The notes below the pieces were generated by a model. The model worked only from the letters and a program-made list of their open reading frames with translations. It was not told the DNA's origin and did not search any database. Shown here one piece after another: positions 6,941 through 13,524 of a DNA stretch of 21,492 bases. How positions within the stretch are numbered: position 1 is the stretch's first letter; every line of letters begins with the position of its first letter. A program made the position numbers and the translations under genes. The stretch comes from CAKVLS01 sp045605365 (GTDB lineage: Bacteria; Bacillota; Clostridia; Christensenellales; UBA1242), in NCBI GenBank assembly GCA_045605365.1, contig JAZUPV010000100.1, forward strand, positions 1-21,492, written 5' to 3'.

Positions 6941-9091
6941 TTATCGTTTTAATTTGTTACAATTTTTGTTGCAACCTAGACAATTTTGAGAACATTTTTT
7001 GTTTTTTACAAATAGATATTTATAACAAAATACCACACTAAATATTATCAAACAAAAACTCATCAAAACAATTATGCTTGATAAGGTATTTTTGTGCAAT
7101 ATAAGTAGCCCGACATTGTATACAACCAAGCATACACTGTAAGCAATAATTAACTGCATAAAAACAGAAAATATCGCCCACTTGGTGCCTAGTTCTTGTT
7201 TTAAAACACTAAGCGTAGACAAGCACGGCACATACAACAAAACAAATATCATAAACACTATACTTGTAAGTGGCGTAAACTGAACTACTGAATTACTAAC
7301 TAAAAATGTCGCCCCTAAACCAGAAACTATATTGTTGACATTGGGAGCATTGTTGATAATGGCAAGTGTACTTATTATCATTTCTTTAGCGACAAAACCA
7401 GCTATAAGACAAGACACTATGCCCCAGTTGTCTAAGCCGATTGGTGCAAGCAAAGGTGCTATCAACATACATATTTGTTGGAGAATACTTTTTGTATTGC
7501 TAATTATGACGTATTGAAATCTAAAATCAAAATTTTGCAATATCCACACAATCACACTAAGGCTAAGTATCAAAGAACCTACCTTGATAATAAACTGTTT
7601 GCAGTTGGTGTAAATATTGTTAACTATACGCTTTATACTTGGCATACGATAAGGTGCAAACTCTAATATAAATGATATTTGTTTGTTTTTTAAGATAGTT
7701 TTGTCTAATATAGATGATACTAAAAAGGCCACAACAAAACTAATTAAATATAACCCCATTATCATCAATATATTGTTCTTGCCAAAAAACGTAACGCCAA
7801 GCACTGCGTATATAGGCAACTTGGCACTACAACTCATAAAAGGCGTGATAAGGGCAACTTTTGTCTTGGCATTTTTATCTTCTAGATTGCGGCTTGTCAT
7901 CGTCGCTGTAGTGGCACAACCAAGCCCCATAAGCAGAGTAAATATACTCTTGCCAGATAATCCAATCTTACAAAAAACGTCTTCTAGGCTAAAAGCAAGG
8001 CGTGAGAGATAGCCACTATCTTCTAAAACACCTAAAAACATAAATAGCAACACCACTTGCGGCAAAAAACTAAGTAGCCCACCCACACCATTTATGACAC
8101 ACACATTAACAAGGTCTATTATCCAAATAGATACGTTGTGTTTGACAAAAAAGTTATTAATAGGCACGCCGACACAATCGTCAATAAGACACTTGATAAA
8201 CTGCCCAAGATAATCTCCAACACTAGAAAATGTTATATAAAATACCCCAGCCAATATCATCAAAAATATCGGCAAAGCAAGATATTTGTTAAGTATAATT
8301 TTGTCTATTTTGTACTTACAATAAACATAGTCTTTTTTGTCGTGTTTTACTTGAGAAAGGATTGTCTTTATATGTCGATATCGTAATGCTGCTATATTAG
8401 ATATTTCTTGTGGTCGGTTTGATATGTGTTGCTTTATTTTTGCCACAACTTCTTGTGACAAGTTTAGTTTGTCTAATATACTAAAATCTTGCTCAAGGAG
8501 TTTTATCGCACAAAACTTGCTACTTAAGTTTAGTTCTTTGCAACGGCTTGATATAAGACTTTGCAAATATTTAGTATCAATATCGTTAAGATATGGCAAG
8601 GTTTGGTTAATAACTTTTGTGTTAGAGTTTAAAAGTTTTTGTTTTGTTTCTTTTTTGTTTTTTGGGTTTATTTTATAGACGCCCACCCCTAAAAGTTGTG
8701 ACAATTTATAAACGTCCAAATCAAACTTATCCTTTGTTTCGTTGCAAAAATTAATTGCTATAGATATATCAAGGGCAGCTTCTAACAGTTGCAAAGTTAG
8801 GTATAGATTGCGTTCTAAGTTGTTAGCATCACATATATTGATGATTTTGTTATTGTTTTTTAACAAAAAGTCTACCGCAACTTGTTCTTCATAACTAAAG
8901 CTACTTAGACTATATGTACCGGGCAAATCTACAACAGTATAAGGCACATTATCTACAAGTATAGATTTTTGCTTGGCGTCTACTGTTACCCCGTGCCAGT
9001 TACCGACGTGCTCGTTACTGTGGGTTAATGCGTTAAACAACGTTGTCTTGCCGACATTGGGATTGCCTACTAAACATATACAATTATTCAT
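6941..9091 (-). CDS. feoB: FeoB, ferrous iron transporter, with fused Cys-rich tail
   Basis: FeoB imports Fe(II) across the cytoplasmic membrane under control of its N-terminal G domain. G1 is GNPNVGKT (9-16), G3 is DLPG (55-58), a helical linker follows, and the permease core shows GLGCATTATM and FMSCSAKLPIY. Two departures stand out. The G4 motif that normally reads NxxD is N114-F-C-N117, and the expected G5 (S)A element is not visible. After the last core helix there is an extra helix (about 671-695) and a short basic Cys tail (C700, C704, C707, C711), which resembles the separate small FeoB-associated Cys-rich membrane protein. The ATG overlaps the feoA stop (ATGA), so expression is coupled. 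Confidence 0.94.
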   Translation of the reverse strand: MNNCICLVGNPNVGKTTLFNALTHSNEHVGNWHGVTVDAKQKSILVDNVPYTVVDLPGTYSLSSFSYEEQVAVDFLLKNNNKIINICDANNLERNLYLTLQLLEAALDISIAINFCNETKDKFDLDVYKLSQLLGVGVYKINPKNKKETKQKLLNSNTKVINQTLPYLNDIDTKYLQSLISSRCKELNLSSKFCAIKLLEQDFSILDKLNLSQEVVAKIKQHISNRPQEISNIAALRYRHIKTILSQVKHDKKDYVYCKYKIDKIILNKYLALPIFLMILAGVFYITFSSVGDYLGQFIKCLIDDCVGVPINNFFVKHNVSIWIIDLVNVCVINGVGGLLSFLPQVVLLFMFLGVLEDSGYLSRLAFSLEDVFCKIGLSGKSIFTLLMGLGCATTATMTSRNLEDKNAKTKVALITPFMSCSAKLPIYAVLGVTFFGKNNILMIMGLYLISFVVAFLVSSILDKTILKNKQISFILEFAPYRMPSIKRIVNNIYTNCKQFIIKVGSLILSLSVIVWILQNFDFRFQYVIISNTKSILQQICMLIAPLLAPIGLDNWGIVSCLIAGFVAKEMIISTLAIINNAPNVNNIVSGLGATFLVSNSVVQFTPLTSIVFMIFVLLYVPCLSTLSVLKQELGTKWAIFSVFMQLIIAYSVCLVVYNVGLLILHKNTLSSIIVLMSFCLIIFSVVFCYKYLFVKNKKCSQNCLGCNKNCNKLKR

Positions 9092-9321
9092 ACCTTTACC
9101 ACCATAATACTTTTTACTTCACTTTTTCTTAAGGCTATAAGGTAGTTTCTAATCTGTACAAGATAGACGCCTTTTAAAGTTGAAGTATTAACCAAAGTAA
9201 TGGTCGTATTAACAAAACCAAAATCTAACAAGCGTCTTTTTATATTGATACTTGCTTTTATGTCTACTACGTTATATTTTTTGCCGAGTTCTGCCTGGTC
9301 AAGGCTAATAAAATTATCCAT
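9088..9321 (-). CDS. feoA: FeoA, SH3-like partner of FeoB
   Basis: FeoA is a small cytoplasmic SH3-like protein that supports FeoB function. The frame from ATG 9321 gives 77 aa, normal for the family, with the typical opening (SLDQAELGKKYNVVDI), the RRLLDFGF turn and the closing LRKSEVKSIMVV. An in-frame GTG at 9348 would add nine residues that the family does not need, and neither start has a well-placed ribosome site (AAAAGG lies about 15 nt before the ATG), so the start is not fully settled. It overlaps feoB by 4 nt and is the first gene of feoA-feoB-der-plsY. I saw no clear Fur or DtxR-type box upstream. Confidence 0.9.
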   Translation of the reverse strand: MDNFISLDQAELGKKYNVVDIKASINIKRRLLDFGFVNTTITLVNTSTLKGVYLVQIRNYLIALRKSEVKSIMVVKV

Positions 9322-9377
9322 AATAATATATATTAAAAGCCTTTTCACTTTAACACAACAAAGCTACACCCCACTAT

Positions 9378-9407
9378 ATTATAAAAAATAGCAAATATAT
9401 TGCACAA
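9378..9407 (-). promoter_or_regulatory. SigA-type promoter of feoAB-der-plsY
   Basis: On the - strand TTGTGC (9402-9407), 18 nt, then a perfect TATAAT (9378-9383). Its -35 overlaps the -35 of the oppositely directed acetyltransferase promoter. Confidence 0.6.
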
Positions 9408-9428
9408 CAAAAAATAATGTGGTATATT
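9400..9428 (+). promoter_or_regulatory. SigA-type promoter of the GNAT gene
   Basis: TTGCAC (9400-9405), 17 nt, then TATATT (9423-9428), 22 nt before the GTG start. It shares the 8-bp box TTGCACAA with the feoA promoter on the other strand. Confidence 0.55.
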
Positions 9429-9450
9429 ACTCACAATAGGAGAAAGCACT

Positions 9451-9975
9451 GTGAAAGACTTAGAATTAATTATACCTACTGTAGAATACAAATCTCAAGT
9501 AGAACAATACAAACAAAATATGTTAGACGCAGAGTCTAGTATGGACGGTTGCGGCACACTAAGAAATGATGATTTTGATACTTGGTATCAAAAATGTATT
9601 GACTGGCAAAAAGGCGACAACTTGCCAGAAGGTTTTGTGCCATCTACACAATATATTTTAGTACGAAAAACCGACAACAAACTAATCGGTATGTTACAAA
9701 TAAGGCATAGCTTGAGCGACTTTTTGTTAAACTATGGCGGACATATCGGCGACAGTATAGCCGTAGACGAACGCAACAAAGGTTATGGCAAAAAGATATT
9801 AACTCTAGGTCTACAAAAGTGCAAAGAGCTTGGCATAAAAAAAGTACTTATAACTTGCAAAGACACTAACCCAGCTTCTAGAAAATGCATTATACACAAT
9901 GGCGGCAAGTACGAAGATACAAGAAAAATCGTTGACCAAGACATCAATATAGAAAGATACTGGATAACATTATAA
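9451..9975 (+). CDS. GNAT-family N-acetyltransferase
   Basis: This 174-aa soluble protein uses acetyl-CoA to acetylate an unknown amine. The acetyl-CoA loop is RNKGYG (108-113), within the typical GGHIGDSIAVDERNKGYGKK motif A, followed by LGIKKVLITCKDTNPASRKCIIHNGG, which closely fits the COG3981 group of predicted acetyltransferases. It begins with GTG at 9451, backed by AGGAG 9 nt upstream; no ATG is available in the right place. It is a single + strand gene between two - strand blocks, divergent from feoA and convergent with nrdR, ending in a shared terminator. Substrate unknown. Confidence 0.88.
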   Translation: MKDLELIIPTVEYKSQVEQYKQNMLDAESSMDGCGTLRNDDFDTWYQKCIDWQKGDNLPEGFVPSTQYILVRKTDNKLIGMLQIRHSLSDFLLNYGGHIGDSIAVDERNKGYGKKILTLGLQKCKELGIKKVLITCKDTNPASRKCIIHNGGKYEDTRKIVDQDINIERYWITL

Positions 9976-10010
9976 AAAAAAGAGCATTGACAATCAATGC
10001 TCTTTTTTGT
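9976..10010. terminator. Bidirectional terminator between GNAT gene and nrdR
   Basis: AGAGCATTGA and TCAATGCTCT form a perfect 10-bp stem with a CAA loop, with an A run on one side and a T run on the other. It can stop both converging transcripts. Confidence 0.9.
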
Positions 10011-10021
10011 TGTTTACAAAA

Positions 10022-10465
10022 CTAAATATTGTTTAAAAACTCTATAAATGTAGTTACGTCTTTAAACTTGCGATAAACTGCAGCAAAACGTACATAAGCT
10101 ATCTCGTCGATACGTTTTAGCTCGTCCATAACAAGTTCGCCGATATAAACACTCTTTACTTCTTGGTCTAGAGAGTTGGCAATTTTCTTTTCTATATTAG
10201 AAACCATCTCGTCAATTTGTGCCATAGTGATAGGACGTTTTTCGCACGCTTTTATTATGCCACGTTTAATTTTTTGAACGTCAAATGGTTGACGTGAATT
10301 GTCTGCTTTTATAACCAAAATTGGTGTGTTTTCTACAGTTTCATAAGTGGTAAATCTTTTGCCACATTTTAAACATTCTCTACGACGTCTTATAGAGTTA
10401 AGCTCGTCTGTAGAACGAGAATCTATAACTTTGCTATCTTCATAACCACAATATATACACTTCAT
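10022..10465 (-). CDS. nrdR: NrdR, ribonucleotide reductase repressor
   Basis: NrdR senses ATP and dATP and represses ribonucleotide reductase genes. The N-terminal zinc ribbon has C3, C6, C31 and C34 with the conserved DSRSTDE and RRRREC between, and the central ATP-cone begins near residue 47 (PILVIKADNSRQPFDVQKIKRGI). At 147 aa it is the usual length. The ATG at 10465 has GGAG 8 nt upstream. It lies downstream of ylmC, an arrangement common in clostridial spoIIG clusters, but has its own promoter. No ribonucleotide reductase gene is in the window. Confidence 0.97.
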   Translation of the reverse strand: MKCIYCGYEDSKVIDSRSTDELNSIRRRRECLKCGKRFTTYETVENTPILVIKADNSRQPFDVQKIKRGIIKACEKRPITMAQIDEMVSNIEKKIANSLDQEVKSVYIGELVMDELKRIDEIAYVRFAAVYRKFKDVTTFIEFLNNI

Positions 10466-10487
10466 ATATGTTTTCTCCTATGTATAT

Positions 10488-10516
10488 AGTATACCACAAA
10501 GATAATATGTAGTAAA
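10488..10516 (-). promoter_or_regulatory. Probable SigA-type promoter of nrdR
   Basis: On the - strand TTTACT (10511-10516), 17 nt, then TATACT (10488-10493), 22 nt before the ATG. The -35 is only a partial match. Confidence 0.45.
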
Positions 10517-10534
10517 ACCTTTTTGACTATTTGG

Positions 10535-10921
10535 TTATGGTTGATTGGTAAAATTGTCGTCTTTTACCTTAGTAGAAAAGTCTTTGTCTAGTTCTATAAC
10601 TTTTGAATCACTCTCTTGTGGTATAGATTGAGATTTGTCTTGTTTTAGGGCGTTTACCTTTTTTTGTTTGATATTTTTTGGCAAGTTGTATAACTCGACA
10701 AGCATAACATCTTCGCCAATTTTACAAATATTGCAATATGGTATAAATATCTCTTGACTTGGCTTAAAACACCCCCAAAAGCCCTTGCTAGCAGGCACAA
10801 CAAAACCTAAAATTCTGCTAGTGCGTATATCAAACACAACATCAATTATATGTCCTAATAACCTACCATCAACCACATTAATTACTTCTTTTGCACGCAT
10901 TTCTAAAAAGGTTGTCTCCAT
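10535..10921 (-). CDS. ylmC: YlmC/YmxH-family PRC-barrel sporulation protein
   Basis: This 128-aa protein carries one PRC-barrel domain at about residues 5-82. It shows the family signature: a start in MRAKEVINVVDGRLLG, then DVVFDIRTSRILGFVVP, a FWGCFKP turn and EIFIPYCNICKIGEDVMLV. About 45 polar residues rich in Lys, Asp and Ser follow and look disordered. The molecular role is not established; genes of this family sit after sigG in many spore formers. The ATG has AGGAGA upstream. A terminator separates it from sigG, and a SigE-type promoter lies directly in front, which ties it to mother-cell expression. Confidence 0.9.
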   Translation of the reverse strand: METTFLEMRAKEVINVVDGRLLGHIIDVVFDIRTSRILGFVVPASKGFWGCFKPSQEIFIPYCNICKIGEDVMLVELYNLPKNIKQKKVNALKQDKSQSIPQESDSKVIELDKDFSTKVKDDNFTNQP

Positions 10922-10940
10922 AGGCTCTCCTATTTAGTTT

Positions 10941-10969
10941 TATATATGCAACTAAAAAACAAAATATTC
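10941..10969 (-). promoter_or_regulatory. SigE-type promoter of ylmC
   Basis: On the - strand GAATATT (10963-10969), exactly 14 nt, then CATATATA (10941-10948). Block sequences and spacing match the spoIVA promoter in this window. Confidence 0.6.
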
Positions 10970-10980
10970 GACATAATAAC

Positions 10981-11016
10981 AAAAAAAATGATAAGTTGTA
11001 AACTTAACAACTTATC
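10981..11016 (-). terminator. Terminator after sigG
   Basis: On the - strand GATAAGTTGT and ACAACTTATC form a 10-bp stem with a 7-nt loop followed by ATTTTTTTT. It ends the spoIIGA-sigE-sigG transcript. Confidence 0.88.
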
Positions 11017-11021
11017 TATTT

Positions 11022-11789
11022 TTATAAAGATTTTTTTAGTTCTGCCAAGGCGTTCTTTTCTAAACGGCTAACCTGCGCTTGGCTTATGCCGACATATTCG
11101 CTTATTTCTACTTGCGTTTTGCCTAAAAAATATCTTAGGTTCAAGATATCCCTTTCACGTTTGCCAAGTTTTGAGATAGCTTCTCTTAAAGCAACGTGCT
11201 CTAATAGTTTGTCGCTAGTGTTGTTGTTATCTTTGATTTGCTCCATAACAAGCATAGTATCTATGCCGTCATTGTACACCGGCTCAAACAAAGACACCGG
11301 GTCACTAATAGCATCTAGTGCACACAACACATCACACAAAGGCACACCAATATCTGTTGCAATATCTTCTACTCTGGCGGGTGCAGTTTGAGTAGAGAGT
11401 TTTTCTCTTGATTGTAGTGCCCTATAGGCAATATCACGTAGACTTCTACTAACTCGCATACTAGTATTGTCTCTCAAAAATCGTCTAATCTCACCTATTA
11501 TCATAGGCACGGCATAGGTAGAAAACTTAACATTAAACCCTTCGTCAAAGTTCTCCATAGCCTTAATTAGCCCCACGCACCCTACTTGAAAAATATCGTC
11601 TACATTATCTCTACCCGTGCTAAAACGCTGTACCACACTAAGCACAAGTCTCATATTGCTAAAAATAAACATTTGCCTTGCTTGTTTGTCGCCTTGTTTT
11701 AGTTTTATCATAAGGTCTGCGATTTCTTTGCCTTTAAGCTTGGGCAAAAGTGCAGTGTTGACGCCACATATTATTACTTTATTAGCCAA
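11022..11789 (-). CDS. sigG: SigG, late forespore sigma factor
   Basis: SigG directs forespore transcription after engulfment. The protein matches the B. subtilis sequence over its whole length: NKVIICGVNTALLPKLK at the start, FQVGCVGLIKAM and VKFSTYAVPMIIGEIRRFLRDN in region 2, SLFEPVYNDG in region 3, and ISQAQVSRLEKNA in region 4. The longer frame up to 11852 has no family support. The best start is a TTG at 11789, which aligns with the known N-terminus and has GGAGGGGAG just upstream, giving 255 aa. It follows sigE after 74 nt; I found no convincing SigF/SigG promoter in that gap, so readthrough from sigE or a degenerate promoter must serve it. Confidence 0.96.
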   Translation of the reverse strand: MANKVIICGVNTALLPKLKGKEIADLMIKLKQGDKQARQMFIFSNMRLVLSVVQRFSTGRDNVDDIFQVGCVGLIKAMENFDEGFNVKFSTYAVPMIIGEIRRFLRDNTSMRVSRSLRDIAYRALQSREKLSTQTAPARVEDIATDIGVPLCDVLCALDAISDPVSLFEPVYNDGIDTMLVMEQIKDNNNTSDKLLEHVALREAISKLGKRERDILNLRYFLGKTQVEISEYVGISQAQVSRLEKNALAELKKSL

Positions 11790-11863
11790 AACTCCCCTCC
11801 AAAATACAAAATATATTACAATATCTTGTCCTATTGGAGATTTTTTATTCACATAAGCTAATT

Positions 11864-12592
11864 TTAAATTATGCCAGACTTGGTTATATCTTTTTTTAGT
11901 CTGGTTAAGATTTTCTTTTCTATCCTAGAAATATAACTTTGTGATATACCTAAGCTATCTGCAACTTCTTTTTGGGTTTGTTCTTGTTGATTATTAAGAC
12001 CAAAGCGCAACTCCATAATTTGCCTTTCTCTTGGAGAAAGTTTCATAATTGCCTGCAACAAAAATTGTTTTTCTGCGTTGGCTTCGACGTCTTTGGTAAC
12101 GGTATCTTGTTCTGTAGACAATATGTCCGAAAGTAGTAGTTCATTGCCATCTTTGTCATAGTTGAGTGGTTCGTCTAGGCTGATTTCTGCTTTTTGTTTC
12201 GTGACTTTTCTTAGATGCATCAAAATTTCGTTTTCGATACAACGTGATGCGTAGGTAGCCAGTTTTATATTTTTGTCTAAGTTAAAAGATTGTACCGCCT
12301 TTATAAGCCCTATTGCCCCGACCGAGACCAAGTCTTCTAGTTCTATGCCGGTATTTTCAAATTTGTGAGCAATATATATAACTAGTCTCAGGTTACGTTC
12401 TATCAAAGTGGCTTTTGCTTGTTCGTCGTCACAAGATAATTTGTCTAACAGATCCTTTTCTTCTTGTGCTGTTAGTGGTTGTGGCAAGGCTTCTGTACCA
12501 CAGATATAAGCAACTAGTTTTTGTCTAGCTTCAAATATGTCTTTATGCAAAACAAAATTGATAATTTTTGATAATAAACTTTTTATACTCAT
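11864..12592 (-). CDS. sigE: Pro-SigE, early mother-cell sigma factor
   Basis: SigE starts the mother-cell programme and is made as an inactive membrane-bound precursor. The first 25-30 residues (MSIKSLLSKIINFVLHKDIF) form the amphipathic pro-sequence that SpoIIGA removes, and mature sequence resumes near YICGTEALPQPLT. Region 2 (IERNLRLVIYIAHKFENTG, KLATYASRCIENEILMHLRK) and region 4 (LGISQSYISRIEKK) are intact. 242 aa is the usual length. The ATG at 12592 has AGGAG upstream and lies 9 nt after spoIIGA, so the two are one operon, as in B. subtilis. Confidence 0.97.
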   Translation of the reverse strand: MSIKSLLSKIINFVLHKDIFEARQKLVAYICGTEALPQPLTAQEEKDLLDKLSCDDEQAKATLIERNLRLVIYIAHKFENTGIELEDLVSVGAIGLIKAVQSFNLDKNIKLATYASRCIENEILMHLRKVTKQKAEISLDEPLNYDKDGNELLLSDILSTEQDTVTKDVEANAEKQFLLQAIMKLSPRERQIMELRFGLNNQQEQTQKEVADSLGISQSYISRIEKKILTRLKKDITKSGII

Positions 12593-12601
12593 AATCTCTC
12601 C

Positions 12602-13432
12602 TTATAATACCATTGGGCTAAGCAAAACATTAAAGTCTGCGTTTTTGTCAAAGCCAACCAAACTCACCCCTACAACACCATCAACAAGTTTGTTGTCTAC
12701 AAAAATTTGCTCCGGTTCAAACACCAACATACAATGTTTTTTGTTAGATATAGTAGAATAGTCTATATAGTGACAGTTGTTAAGATGCTTGATATTTTTA
12801 TGCAACAGTATATCTGCCAAGTTAATATTGGCTATTTTATAGATAGTTTTGTAATCTACAATTATCACTGGTTTGTTAGTAATGTTGTCTACAAGTTTGT
12901 TGCCGGTATCAAGATATGCTCTAAAGGTATGCGTTCTATTAGCAAATTTTAAAGTTAAGTTATAATAATAACTTGATAGTTTTTTGTGTTTATAAAATTT
13001 TTTAATCACTTTGTACAGCACAAAGGTATACACAAAAACAACTAGTACAAAACTATATGTAGGTATGCACAAATTATATATTGTTATCTTGCTTATGTCT
13101 CCGCCCGCCATATACACAACTGTTATCAACAACCCATACAGTAGCAAATTAAACCCGTCAAAAACAATCAGCTCAAACAAGTGCTTTAACAAACCATATT
13201 TGTCACTAACTATCAAGCACATAACAGCAACTTGTATGGCAATAATTATATATTTAAACACACCATAAACACCCAATAAAGGCATAACAAGGCTGATTGT
13301 AGCACCAAAAGTCGTAGCCAAGAGAACTTTACCCCAGAACACTTTTTGCCCTAAAAACACCAAAGAAAGCGTCAAAACGGCTATATTTAATAAAAAATTG
13401 TTAAAAAATACTTCTTCTATATATATTTGCAT
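12602..13432 (-). CDS. spoIIGA: SpoIIGA, pro-SigE processing protease
   Basis: SpoIIGA is the septum-bound aspartic protease that cleaves pro-SigE once a forespore signal arrives. The first about 145 residues are hydrophobic with roughly five membrane helices. The cytoplasmic half carries the single aspartic protease motif LDTGN with Asp175; family members act as dimers. 276 aa is slightly short of the 309 aa of B. subtilis. The ATG at 13432 (MQIYIEEVFF) agrees with the family start but no Shine-Dalgarno lies in front of it. Instead a TACAAT box sits 6 nt upstream, so the transcript may be leaderless. sigE follows after 9 nt. Confidence 0.95.
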   Translation of the reverse strand: MQIYIEEVFFNNFLLNIAVLTLSLVFLGQKVFWGKVLLATTFGATISLVMPLLGVYGVFKYIIIAIQVAVMCLIVSDKYGLLKHLFELIVFDGFNLLLYGLLITVVYMAGGDISKITIYNLCIPTYSFVLVVFVYTFVLYKVIKKFYKHKKLSSYYYNLTLKFANRTHTFRAYLDTGNKLVDNITNKPVIIVDYKTIYKIANINLADILLHKNIKHLNNCHYIDYSTISNKKHCMLVFEPEQIFVDNKLVDGVVGVSLVGFDKNADFNVLLSPMVL

Positions 13433-13438
13433 GGCTTT

Positions 13439-13444
13439 ATTGTA
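13439..13444 (-). promoter_or_regulatory. Possible -10 box of spoIIGA
   Basis: TACAAT on the - strand, 6 nt before the ATG. There is no recognisable -35 at 16-18 nt, which would fit an activator-dependent promoter such as the Spo0A-driven spoIIG promoter of B. subtilis. Confidence 0.35.
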
Positions 13445-13467
13445 TCACTATATACAACAATATGTTT

Positions 13468-13481
13468 TTGCTAAAAAGCAA
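13468..13481. promoter_or_regulatory. Inverted repeat in front of spoIIGA, possible operator
   Basis: TTGCT-AAAA-AGCAA. Its centre is about 42-43 nt from the start point implied by the TACAAT box, where an activator would replace a -35. It does not match the Spo0A box (TGTCGAA) closely, and it borders the terminator of the upstream gene. Confidence 0.28.
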
Positions 13482-13515
13482 TAAAAAAGACAAGTCTTAA
13501 ACAAACTTGTCTTAT
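13481..13515 (-). terminator. Terminator of the 13525-14382 gene
   Basis: On the - strand AAGACAAG and CTTGTCTT form an 8-bp stem with an 11-nt loop, followed by TTTTTTAT. It isolates spoIIGA from the upstream gene. Confidence 0.8.
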
Positions 13516-13524
13516 TTTTTGTTA

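Noticed and set aside
9322..9348. Longer FeoA from GTG at 9348
   Set aside because: The nine extra residues are not part of the FeoA fold and no ribosome site precedes the GTG. The ATG at 9321 is kept, with some doubt.
11790..11863. Possible SigF/SigG promoter blocks (GCATA with GTGAATAAA; GAATA with GGACAAGAT) before sigG
   Set aside because: Block spacing and -10 match are both off for the known consensus, so neither can be supported.
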